Both the position numbers and the translations under genes were made by a program. The notes below the pieces were generated by a model. The model was not told the DNA's origin. It ran no database searches and was given only the letters and a program-made list of their open reading frames with translations. A stretch of DNA of 43,196 bases, taken from assembly GCA_003142535.1 (NCBI GenBank), contig PLMQ01000064.1, positions 131,568 to 174,763 of the forward strand. The letters run 5' to 3'. The DNA comes from Syntrophaceae bacterium. Lineage in GTDB: Bacteria > Desulfobacterota > Syntrophia > Syntrophales > Smithellaceae. Numbering within the stretch: the stretch's first letter is position 1; each line of letters opens with the position of its first letter. This document shows, one piece after another, positions 1-8,264 of this stretch.

Positions 1-59
1 GGTTACCTGTGACCTTTAGGTTATGCGCTATGCTTTCGGAATTGGAGTTTCACAATAAT
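1..59 (+). repeat. Partial copy of the modular intergenic repeat family
   Basis: The window opens inside a repeat that recurs near 35412-35561 and 41677-41951. It contains the palindromic module ACCTTTAGGT (12-21) and the terminal block GGAATTGGAGTTTCACAATAA (about 38-58, given here as a 21-base span of which the core is AATTGGAGTTTCA). The same terminal block, with one or two changes, ends the copies at 18120-18140 and 35540-35561. The repeat runs into the first coding region. Confidence 0.7.
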
Positions 60-1541
60 TTTCTGAAAATAATTCTGGCGCTGATATTATTTTTCAGCCT
101 GACCTCTTCCTCTTTTGGATTTGATCTGGAAAATAAAGTCAGCAAATTCAAACTAAAAAACGGCATAACCGTGCTGATGCTGGAACGCCATATCAGCCCG
201 ACTGTTTCTCTCTATATCCGGCATCGTGTCGGCGCTGTTGATGAAACCGCAGGCGAAAGCGGCGCTGCCCATTTTCTGGAACACATGATGTTCAAGGGAA
301 CCAAATCTATCGGCACCAGAAATTATCCGGCGGAAAAAAAGGTATTAGAAGCAATTGAAAAAACAGGCAACGCTCTGGATAAAGAAAAACAAAAAGGTAC
401 AAACGCCGATGAACAGATAATACAAAAGCTGACCGCACAGCTAAAGAAACTGCAAAACCAGCACAAAAAATATTTCATCCCTAACGAAATTGATCGCCTG
501 TATACCGAAAACGGCGGCCTAGATATGAATGCCTCCACCGGTCATGATGTGACCACTTACAAGGTCAGCCTGCCTTCCAATAAAATTGAGCTTTGGGCCC
601 GTATCGAATCAGACCGTTTAATGAATCCCGTATTCCGCGAATTCTACACAGAGCGTGATGTTATAATGGAAGAAAGAAGACAGCGTGTCGAATCAGACCC
701 TGAAGGCAAGCTCTACGAACAATTTCTTTTAACCGCTTATAAAGTTCATCCCTATCGCAAGCCTGTTTTGGGGTGGACAGAAGACATGAAAAATCTAACC
801 CCGGATTCCGTCAATAAAATTTTCCAGAAATACAAAGCGCCGCAAAGTATTGTCATTGCTGTTGTGGGCGATATCAACCCTCAGAAGACATTACGGCTGA
901 TTGAGAAATATTTCTGGCGGATTCCGGTAAGCGTTGAACAAAAAATGGAGATTCCCGCCGAACCAAAACAAACGGAAGAAAGAAGAGTTACCGTAACCTT
1001 TGATGCCAGCCCCATGATGATTGTGGGCTATCATAAACCTACTGCTCCCGCCTATGATGATTATGTTCTTGATGTACTGGAAACAATCCTCACCAAAGGC
1101 CGGACCAGCCGCCTCTATAATTTACTGGTTACGGAAATGGGCATTGCCGAAAGCGTCAGTGCTTCCAATGGCACGCCGGGAACAAAATATCCGAACCTCT
1201 TTACCATATTGGCCGCACCGCGCAATCCGCATACTAATGCTCAATTAGAGGAAGTTATTCTCCAGGAAATTGAAAAATTAAAAACACAACCGATAGCTGA
1301 CGCGGAACTGGCCAAGGCAAAAAACCAGATAAAGATGGCATATATTCAGGGGCTGGATTCCAATTCGGAAATAGCTTCTACCATATCTTATTACGAAGTG
1401 CTGCTCGGTGATTATAAATATTTCGCCAATTATCTAAATGTTATTGATAAGGTTACGGCTGCTGATATTCAAAAGGCAGCCAAATTGTATTTTTACAAAG
1501 AAAACCGGACAATCGCCCAATTAATTAAAAAGAAAGAGTAG
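30..1541 (+). CDS. M16 family zinc peptidase (catalytic partner)
   Basis: Predicted exported or envelope zinc metallopeptidase of the M16 (pitrilysin/processing-peptidase-like) family, which degrades peptides. The inverted zinc motif HFLEH is at about residues 81-85, with a downstream EERR segment likely giving the third ligand. A hydrophobic stretch (IILALILFFSL) near the N-terminus looks like a signal peptide or anchor. A charged, probably coiled insertion of about 60 residues separates the zinc motif from the rest of the N-domain. The start is uncertain: GTG at 9, ATG at 30 and TTG at 42 are in frame and all lie in the dispersed repeat, so the first residues are repeat-derived. ATG 30 is chosen. 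The gene is followed after 12 bp by a second M16 gene lacking the zinc motif, the usual two-subunit arrangement. Confidence 0.85.
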   Translation: MLSELEFHNNFLKIILALILFFSLTSSSFGFDLENKVSKFKLKNGITVLMLERHISPTVSLYIRHRVGAVDETAGESGAAHFLEHMMFKGTKSIGTRNYPAEKKVLEAIEKTGNALDKEKQKGTNADEQIIQKLTAQLKKLQNQHKKYFIPNEIDRLYTENGGLDMNASTGHDVTTYKVSLPSNKIELWARIESDRLMNPVFREFYTERDVIMEERRQRVESDPEGKLYEQFLLTAYKVHPYRKPVLGWTEDMKNLTPDSVNKIFQKYKAPQSIVIAVVGDINPQKTLRLIEKYFWRIPVSVEQKMEIPAEPKQTEERRVTVTFDASPMMIVGYHKPTAPAYDDYVLDVLETILTKGRTSRLYNLLVTEMGIAESVSASNGTPGTKYPNLFTILAAPRNPHTNAQLEEVILQEIEKLKTQPIADAELAKAKNQIKMAYIQGLDSNSEIASTISYYEVLLGDYKYFANYLNVIDKVTAADIQKAAKLYFYKENRTIAQLIKKKE

Positions 1542-1553
1542 CTGGAAATTCAT

Positions 1554-2990
1554 ATGATACTTAGAACATTTAACATGTATATGAAATGGGTAATTATTTT
1601 TATTTTGATTGCCGGAGGATTTTATGCTTCTCCCGCTTTAGCTGCTTTCCGAGCGCCGTCTCCCGATAAAATTAAATATGCGCCATTGCAATTTGCTTTA
1701 CCGCAAGCCGAGCGTGTGGTTCTGGAAAACGGTATTGTGCTCTATATTCTAGAAGATCATGAATTGCCGCTGGTGAATATCAATGCTCTTATTAAAACAG
1801 GAGCAATGTATGATCCAGCCGGCAAAGAAGGCGTCGCCAATCTTACCGCGTATGTCATGAAAACCGGCGGCTCGCAAAAGTTAAGCAGCAGCGAGATTGA
1901 TAAGCAGTTTGATTTTCTGGCGGCATCCCCTTCTATCACTGTAGCCGCTGATTCTGCACAAATTGACTTTTCTCTTTTAAACAAAGATATTGATCATGGC
2001 CTTGATCTTTTAGCGCAAATACTTATTACACCTTCCTTTGAACAGAAGAAACTTGATCTGGCCAAAGAATTAAAGATTGAAGATTTAAGAAGATTGAAAG
2101 ATGACCCGCAAAAGCTGGCATTCCGTGAATTCAGCCGGGTTATTTTCCGCGACAATCCTCGTGGCAGGAATGCATCCCTTAAATCTTTAAAAAACATCGG
2201 ACGCAATGATCTTGTGGAATTCCACAGCCGGTTTTTTCAACCGCAGAATATAATGTTTGCAGTAACCGGTGATATCACCAAAGCAGAAGCAATAAGCAAA
2301 ATCAGGCGTTACTTCGGTAATTGGCAATCGGCAGGTCCCATTAATATTGCCCCGCCTCCGCCTCTGGGTTCCAAAGCCTCGTTGTATTTCATCAACAAAG
2401 AAATCCCTCAGGCTACAATTATCAGCGGAAATTACGCGCCGGGCAAGAATAATCCTGATTTCTATGCTTTCACTGTTCTCGATTTCATTATCGGCAGCGG
2501 CGGATTCCCCTCCCGCATCTTTAGTGCCGTACGCAATAATGAAGGCCTGGCTTACAGCGCCGGCAGCATATACCGTCCCCGTTCGGGACACGGGTTTTTT
2601 GCCGCGTATGCCTTTACCAAAACCGAATCTACACAAAAGACTCTTTCGCTTATTGATTCCGTACTGGATAAATCAAAAAACAATTCCATTACAGAAAAAG
2701 AAATTATCTGGGCTAAAAAATCCATCAACAATGGCTTTATTTTTTCTTTTACCTCTGCGGAAAGCATAGCCTGGCAGCAGATGAAAATGGAATATGAACA
2801 TTTACCTGCCGATTATCTTTCGGCCTACAGAAAAAAAATTGATAATGTAAAAACCGCAGATATCAATAAAGCCGCCGCCAAATATCTGGATAAGAAAAAT
2901 TACGTTGTCTTGATTTTAGGAGATACCCGGCAATTCGGTCAAGCCTTAACGGGTTATGGCGAGCCTGTTATCATCATTCCGCAGGATTAA
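1554..2990 (+). CDS. M16 family peptidase-like protein, non-catalytic partner
   Basis: Second M16-family protein of 478 residues. An N-terminal hydrophobic segment (about residues 11-30) ending in ALAAF looks like a signal peptide. At the position where the family has HxxEH this protein reads ANLTAYVMKTGG, so the zinc ligands are absent. In known bacterial M16B pairs such a subunit supports a catalytic partner, here the gene just upstream. Both M16 domains are recognisable (for example GDITKAEAISKIRRYFG at the end of the first). No strong ribosome binding site is seen before ATG 1554; an in-frame ATG 21 bp downstream is an alternative start. Co-transcription with the upstream gene is inferred from the 12-bp gap. 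Confidence 0.82.
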   Translation: MILRTFNMYMKWVIIFILIAGGFYASPALAAFRAPSPDKIKYAPLQFALPQAERVVLENGIVLYILEDHELPLVNINALIKTGAMYDPAGKEGVANLTAYVMKTGGSQKLSSSEIDKQFDFLAASPSITVAADSAQIDFSLLNKDIDHGLDLLAQILITPSFEQKKLDLAKELKIEDLRRLKDDPQKLAFREFSRVIFRDNPRGRNASLKSLKNIGRNDLVEFHSRFFQPQNIMFAVTGDITKAEAISKIRRYFGNWQSAGPINIAPPPPLGSKASLYFINKEIPQATIISGNYAPGKNNPDFYAFTVLDFIIGSGGFPSRIFSAVRNNEGLAYSAGSIYRPRSGHGFFAAYAFTKTESTQKTLSLIDSVLDKSKNNSITEKEIIWAKKSINNGFIFSFTSAESIAWQQMKMEYEHLPADYLSAYRKKIDNVKTADINKAAAKYLDKKNYVVLILGDTRQFGQALTGYGEPVIIIPQD

Positions 2991-3009
2991 AATATCAGCA
3001 AGGATACCT

Positions 3010-4251
3010 ATGTTCGACAAAGATACTTTTCAACGCATTGCCCGGAGAATAGACTCTTACCGCGATGATATGATTGAACTGCAAATAGCACTCAGCGCCA
3101 TATCCGCTGTGGGACCGGAAAACGGTGGAGACGGCGAATTGCTGAAAGCTAATTTCTTAAAAAAACGACTACTGGAAATGGGATTTAAAAATTACCGGCA
3201 TTTTGACGCCTATGACGAAAGGGTTTCTTCAAAAACGCGTCCCAACCTTATCACTACAATCGAAGGAAAAAATAAATCCCGCTTTATTTGGCTAATAACC
3301 CATCTGGATATTGTTCCGCCGGGAGAAATCAAACTCTGGAGCCATGATCCCTATAAAGCTTACGTAAAAAACGGCCATATATACGGTCGCGGCACCGAAG
3401 ACAATCAGCAGGATATGATGGCTTCCATTTTTGCGGCTAAGGCGATTTTGGACGAAGGATTGATTACAGAAAATTCAATCGGTCTGGGTTTTGTTGCGGA
3501 TGAAGAAGCCCTGGGCGATTTTGGATTATCCCATATTCTTAATATCAATAAAAATCTTTTTAGTCCTGATGACTTCATTATCATACCGGATTGCGGAAAT
3601 TCGCAAGGTTCTCTTATAGAAATTGCCGAGAAGAGCGTGCTTTGGCTTTCTTTTAAAACAAAAGGTAAACAATGCCATGCCAGCAAACCGCAATTAGGCA
3701 ATAACGCCTTTGTGGCGGCATCGCATCTCGTAATGAAACTGGCCCAACTAAAAAAGATATACCCGAAAAAAGATCCTTTATTCGATCCACCTGCCAGCAC
3801 ATTTGAACCGACAAAGAAGGAACCCAATGTCGGCAATATCAACACCATTCCCGGTGAAGATGTATTTTACATGGATTGTAGGATTCTTCCCTGCTACAGA
3901 CTGGAAGATGTAATTGAATCGGCGAAAAATATTGCGGGAGAAATTGAAAAGAAATTAAAAGTTAAGATTGAAATATCGCCGTTTCATTATTTACAATCCC
4001 CTCCGGCAACTTCTGCCGATGCGCCTGTTGTTCTTGCTCTGCAAAAAGCCATCAGAGCTGTTTATGGAGTAAAAGCATTACCGGGCGGAGTCGGCGCCGG
4101 AACTCTCGCTTCTTATTTCCGGAAAATAGGCTATCCGGTTGCCGTCTGGTCGAAAACCAATCAAACCGCGCATCAGCCTGACGAAAACTGCCCGATAAGC
4201 AATATGCTGGGTGACGCTAAAGTGTTTGCCCACATATTTTTGAACGTTTAA
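3010..4251 (+). CDS. M20 family metallopeptidase (ArgE/DapE-like)
   Basis: Predicted cytosolic di-zinc amidohydrolase/peptidase of the M20 family, 413 residues. Metal and catalytic residues are visible: HLD (98-100), the bridging D131 in GTEDN, the E165-E166 pair, D194 in PDCGN, and a late histidine in TAHQPDEN. A dimerisation (lid) domain lies between. The substrate cannot be told from sequence; succinyl-diaminopimelate, acetylornithine or dipeptides are all family substrates. The start ATG 3010 follows AAGGA at a good distance; a longer reading frame back to 2956 would overlap the preceding gene. It sits 19 bp after the M16 pair, suggesting a peptide-degradation operon. Confidence 0.83.
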   Translation: MFDKDTFQRIARRIDSYRDDMIELQIALSAISAVGPENGGDGELLKANFLKKRLLEMGFKNYRHFDAYDERVSSKTRPNLITTIEGKNKSRFIWLITHLDIVPPGEIKLWSHDPYKAYVKNGHIYGRGTEDNQQDMMASIFAAKAILDEGLITENSIGLGFVADEEALGDFGLSHILNINKNLFSPDDFIIIPDCGNSQGSLIEIAEKSVLWLSFKTKGKQCHASKPQLGNNAFVAASHLVMKLAQLKKIYPKKDPLFDPPASTFEPTKKEPNVGNINTIPGEDVFYMDCRILPCYRLEDVIESAKNIAGEIEKKLKVKIEISPFHYLQSPPATSADAPVVLALQKAIRAVYGVKALPGGVGAGTLASYFRKIGYPVAVWSKTNQTAHQPDENCPISNMLGDAKVFAHIFLNV

Positions 4252-4309
4252 ATTGTATTGCTTTGAATTGACTACAGTGATAGAAACTCACGATTAATTT
4301 TATGGTAAA

Positions 4310-4383
4310 ACCAATTCTAAATCAAAGCGCTATCTTTGTTGGCAGCGTCGTCGGCTCGATATCATCTTTGATTTAGAATTGGT
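4310..4383. repeat. Short inverted-repeat element with 18-bp perfect arms
   Basis: A 74-bp unit has perfect 18-bp inverted repeats at 4310-4327 (ACCAATTCTAAATCAAAG) and 4366-4383 (its exact reverse complement), enclosing 38 bp (4328-4365). It lies between the M20 gene and phoH. It could be a miniature transposable element or a cruciform/transcript hairpin. The right end runs into TATAAT (4383-4388), so it might contribute a -10 to the phoH operon. Only one copy occurs in the window. Confidence 0.7.
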
Positions 4384-4461
4384 ATAATATCAAATTGCCA
4401 TCATTAAAGGCGACTTGATGCAACAGATACGGCAAACCATAATACAAAGGCTCATAACTTT

Positions 4462-5460
4462 TTGAAGCAAACAATTAAAAGCATATCTGTAGAGAAAGTT
4501 TCCTTTACAGACCACAATTTGCTGAAAAATCTCTGCGGAGAACACGATAAACACCTGAAGCTTATCGAAAAACTCGAACCGGTCAAGGTCAAAGCATGGG
4601 GAAATCATATCTCTATCTCCGGTGGCGAGCAGAGTACTAAAAAAATAAAAACCATGATGCTACAGCTTTATTCGATAATGGATAAAGGCTGGCATATCCA
4701 TTCCTCAGACATAGATTATGCTCATCGCATTCTTTCCGAAGACATAACTTTTGATCTGGCCAGAATATTTCTTGATACTGTATTTATCTCATCCAAGAAA
4801 AGAACTATTACACCGAAAAGCATTGCGCAAAGACTGTATATTGAATACATGAGAAATTATGATATGGTTTTCGCTATCGGCCCTGCCGGTACGGGCAAAA
4901 CATATCTGGCTATGGCAATGGCTGTTTCTTATTTGCTGGAGAAGAAAGTTCAACGCATTATTCTGGCCCGACCGGCTGTAGAAGCGGGTGAACGTTTAGG
5001 TTTTTTACCAGGGGATCTGACGGAAAAAGTTAATCCGTATTTACGGCCTTTATATGATGCCTTATATGATATGATCGAGTTGGAACGGGCTACGGCTTTA
5101 ATTCATAAGGGATTGATAGAAGTAGCGCCCCTGGCTTTTATGCGCGGCCGGACGCTTAATGATTCCTTTGTTATTTTGGATGAGGCGCAAAATACCACTT
5201 CTGAACAGATGAAAATGTTTCTTACCCGTCTGGGCTTTGGATCAAAAGCAATCATAACCGGCGATATCACTCAGATTGATTTACCGCTGGACAAAACCTC
5301 CGGTTTAATCGAAGCCGAAAATATTCTTTCTAAAACAGAGCGGATCCGCTTTGTCCATTTTTCGGAAGTTGATGTTGTCCGTCATCCTCTGGTTCAAGAT
5401 GTGATTAAAGCGTATGCCAACCTGGATAAAGAAAGAAAAAATAACCACAACGGTAGATAA
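4462..5460 (+). CDS. phoH: PhoH-like ATPase
   Basis: PhoH/YbeZ-family P-loop ATPase, 332 residues, thought to work with YbeY in rRNA maturation and RNA metabolism. The Walker A GPAGTGKT is at residues 140-147, Walker B VILDEAQN about 95 residues later, and the family segment GDITQIDLP follows. The N-terminal third has the small KH-like region typical of the longer PhoH proteins. The start is a TTG at 4462; it overlaps the TGA of a 15-codon reading frame that begins at ATG 4418, so translational coupling is possible. It starts the phoH - 7TM-HD - ybeY operon, with only 3 bp to the next gene. Confidence 0.92.
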   Translation: MKQTIKSISVEKVSFTDHNLLKNLCGEHDKHLKLIEKLEPVKVKAWGNHISISGGEQSTKKIKTMMLQLYSIMDKGWHIHSSDIDYAHRILSEDITFDLARIFLDTVFISSKKRTITPKSIAQRLYIEYMRNYDMVFAIGPAGTGKTYLAMAMAVSYLLEKKVQRIILARPAVEAGERLGFLPGDLTEKVNPYLRPLYDALYDMIELERATALIHKGLIEVAPLAFMRGRTLNDSFVILDEAQNTTSEQMKMFLTRLGFGSKAIITGDITQIDLPLDKTSGLIEAENILSKTERIRFVHFSEVDVVRHPLVQDVIKAYANLDKERKNNHNGR

Positions 5461-5463
5461 TTT

Positions 5464-7824
5464 ATGGACTTTATTGATTCAATAATAAAAAAATTATCGC
5501 TAATTATCAGAAATCAGATCGAAAAGCATAATTTCTCTTTCGGTTTTCTGGCCAATCCCGTTTATCAAAGATGGGCAATCGGATTCAGCCTTTGCCTGAT
5601 TTTAGCCGTTATTCTTGCGCCGGAAATTCATTTTTCTGCGCCCAAATATAAATTGGGAACAATCTCTACCAAGAACATCAAAGCCGACCGTGATTTCCTG
5701 GTGGAAGATAATGAATCAACCAAACAGAAAAAGATTGATGCAGGAGAAAATGTCAAATCAGTTTATGATTTTGACGGCAATGTTCCCATCAGTATAAAAG
5801 CTAAGTTAAGTAAATCTTTTAATTCTGTCGAACTCTTTTATCGAAATCATTCTACGGAAAAACCGTCTGAATATGGTTCCATCAATATTCACGAAACTCA
5901 AAAAGCAAAAAAACTTCTGGAAAGCAATCTGGGATTTGCAATAAGCACGGATCAATTTTATGCCCTGAAAGAGCATAAGTTTTCCTATGAATTGCAGCAG
6001 AGGCTTTCTCGATTAATTGTCTCTTTCTACGAAAGCAGATTTATTACCAATGCCATTTTTTCTAAAATTGAAAAGGAAAAGGGCCTGATTATCCGCAATG
6101 TAAAAACTCACGCGGAAGAAGAAATAAAAGATGTAAGCCAAATTTCCAGTATAAACGATATTGATTCCGCCTTGATAAAAAGAGTCAATTTTCTTTTTCC
6201 ACGCGATGAGCAGGAATTGAGGCGAGCAGCATTCGCCCTAGCTAAAAAATTAATCGAACCTAATTTGACTTTTAATAAGGAAGCCACAGAGAAGAAAAAA
6301 TTTGCAGCGGCGGAAGAAGTTAAGCCCGTTTTTTTTCAGGTCCAAAAAAATGAAATGATCATTCGCGAAGGTGAAAAAATTCATCAAGCGGAGATAGCAA
6401 AACTGGACGCTTTTTTTAAAGCAACAGGTGATAACAGGTTCTCCAGCATTGCCGTTCTTCTGGGGATTTTCTTTACAGCATTATTTCTATCCACTGTTTT
6501 ATATTTCTGGCGTACGAGAAACTGGCCGAAAATTTCCACTCGTTCCAACGTTGATTTATTTGTCTTTGGAATTATCGCCCTGCTGCAAATAATATTTGTA
6601 AAAATGGGGATTTTCCTTTCGAGCGCTGTAAACAGGGCATTCCCTTTCATATCAATTGATGCCTGCTATTTCGCAATCCCTTTTGCCTTGGGTGCCATGA
6701 TCATCTCTGTATTGATTAACAGAAATGTCGGTTTGATAATCAGCGTTCTCACTTCTTTCCTTATCGGTTTTCTTTTTGATGAAAAAGTAATTTTCCCTTT
6801 ATTTGCTTTTCTGGGATCAGTCGCCGCATCATATCAAATCGTCAGCAGTCGGCAACGATCTGCTTTTATAAAGGTTGGTATTTTTCTGGGCATTATCAAT
6901 ATGACGGCTATTATCTGCTTGAACCTCGTAGCCGGAAACCTGCTTAATGAATTACCATCACGGCTGCTTATGGGCTTTGCCGGTGGAATTTTAACCGGAA
7001 TTCTTGTTGCCGGAATCACGCCGGTTTTCGAAAGTTTCTTTGGCTTTATGACCGACATTAAACTTTTAGAACTGGCCAATCTCAATCAGCCTCTTTTTCA
7101 GAGAATGGTTATTGAAGCTCCGGGAACTTACCATCACAGCATAATTGTAGCTTCACTTGTCGAAGCGGCAAGCGAAGCCATTGGTGCCAATTCATTACTG
7201 GCCAAGGTCAGCGCTTATTATCATGATATCGGCAAGCTGAAAAAACCACAGTATTTCATTGAAAATCAGCTCAACAATGAAAATAAGCATAATAAATTAT
7301 CACCGAAAATGAGCAGCCTGATTATCATTGCCCATGTTAAAGACGGGTGTGAACTGGCATCGGAAGTCCGAATCGGCATGCCGATTATCAATATCATTCG
7401 TGAACACCACGGCACCAGTATTGTCAGTTACTTTTATGACAAAGCCAAAAAAGATAAAGACGAATCCATCCGCGCTCTCTCTGAAAGTGATTTCCGTTAT
7501 CCCGGCCCGAAACCGCAAACAAAAGAAGCAGGCCTGGTTATGTTGGGTGATGTAGTGGAAGCATCGTCGCGCACGCTTTCCAATCCTACTCCCGCAAGAA
7601 TTCGTTCCCTGGTACGGGAAAGAATTGAACGCATTTATACTGACGGACAGCTCGATGAATGTGAATTAACTTTAAAGAACCTCAATACCATCGCTGAAAC
7701 TTTTACAAGAATTCTGACCGGAATATTCCATCACCGGGTTTTTTATCCTGAACTTACAAATAAGGATTCTAACGGTAAAAAGAATAATGAAAATTCAGAT
7801 CGAAAACAAACAGAAACATTATAA
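5464..7824 (+). CDS. 7TM receptor with HD phosphohydrolase domain (PgpH-like)
   Basis: Large membrane HD hydrolase of 786 residues. Order: a membrane segment near residues 37-53, a long extracytoplasmic 7TMR-HDED-type region (to about 325), a run of about seven transmembrane helices (about 328-540), and a cytosolic HD domain with H587-D588 in YYHDIGK and further HD-family histidines (YHHS, EHHG). In Firmicutes PgpH hydrolyses cyclic di-AMP; whether this organism uses that nucleotide is not shown here. Position between phoH and ybeY is the usual one. The 3' end overlaps ybeY by 38 bp, so the pair is probably translationally coupled. Confidence 0.9.
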   Translation: MDFIDSIIKKLSLIIRNQIEKHNFSFGFLANPVYQRWAIGFSLCLILAVILAPEIHFSAPKYKLGTISTKNIKADRDFLVEDNESTKQKKIDAGENVKSVYDFDGNVPISIKAKLSKSFNSVELFYRNHSTEKPSEYGSINIHETQKAKKLLESNLGFAISTDQFYALKEHKFSYELQQRLSRLIVSFYESRFITNAIFSKIEKEKGLIIRNVKTHAEEEIKDVSQISSINDIDSALIKRVNFLFPRDEQELRRAAFALAKKLIEPNLTFNKEATEKKKFAAAEEVKPVFFQVQKNEMIIREGEKIHQAEIAKLDAFFKATGDNRFSSIAVLLGIFFTALFLSTVLYFWRTRNWPKISTRSNVDLFVFGIIALLQIIFVKMGIFLSSAVNRAFPFISIDACYFAIPFALGAMIISVLINRNVGLIISVLTSFLIGFLFDEKVIFPLFAFLGSVAASYQIVSSRQRSAFIKVGIFLGIINMTAIICLNLVAGNLLNELPSRLLMGFAGGILTGILVAGITPVFESFFGFMTDIKLLELANLNQPLFQRMVIEAPGTYHHSIIVASLVEAASEAIGANSLLAKVSAYYHDIGKLKKPQYFIENQLNNENKHNKLSPKMSSLIIIAHVKDGCELASEVRIGMPIINIIREHHGTSIVSYFYDKAKKDKDESIRALSESDFRYPGPKPQTKEAGLVMLGDVVEASSRTLSNPTPARIRSLVRERIERIYTDGQLDECELTLKNLNTIAETFTRILTGIFHHRVFYPELTNKDSNGKKNNENSDRKQTETL

Positions 7825-8239
7825 GATTTCCAAACGCGAAATTCGCCTCACTGTTACCAATCTTTTGCAATGTCTCAATTGTCTGGATAAAGAAGTCAGT
7901 ATTTCTTTCGTTGACGACTTAATAATTCGTGAGCTGAACAATCAATACTTAGGAAGAAATAAACCGACAAACGTTCTTTCTTTTTCTTTGCAGGAAGGAG
8001 AATTCTCCGGGATAAATCACCATATTTTGGGCGATATTGTGATTTCAACTGAGACTGCCGAGCGCGATGCTGTGAAGGGCAGACTGACATTCTCCCAGGA
8101 AATTGATTTTCTGATTATTCACGGGCTGCTGCACTTGCTGGGTTACAATCACGAAAACACGAGCAGAGAAGAAGCAAAAAAAATGCAGAACATGGAAAAG
8201 CTGTTATTCAAGATTATATATCCGCATGACCAAATCTAG
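7787..8239 (+). CDS. ybeY: Endoribonuclease/rRNA maturation factor YbeY
   Basis: Single-domain metalloprotein of 150 residues with the YbeY signature HGLLHLLGYNH; zinc ligands H112, H116 and H122. YbeY proteins act in 16S rRNA 3'-end maturation and ribosome quality control together with PhoH-type ATPases, which fits the operon. The gene starts inside the end of the HD-hydrolase gene. It is convergent with the mltD-like gene, with a 25-bp gap holding no clear terminator hairpin. Confidence 0.93.
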   Translation: MKIQIENKQKHYKISKREIRLTVTNLLQCLNCLDKEVSISFVDDLIIRELNNQYLGRNKPTNVLSFSLQEGEFSGINHHILGDIVISTETAERDAVKGRLTFSQEIDFLIIHGLLHLLGYNHENTSREEAKKMQNMEKLLFKIIYPHDQI

Positions 8240-8264
8240 CCACTTACATTTTATACGTCTTCAT

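Noticed and set aside
2187-2636. 149-codon open frame on the minus strand
   Set aside because: It lies wholly inside the second M16 gene, on the opposite strand, with no ribosome binding site or recognisable protein; a shadow of codon bias.
3405-3848. 147-codon open frame on the minus strand
   Set aside because: Contained in the M20 peptidase gene, whose catalytic residues are intact in the plus-strand frame.
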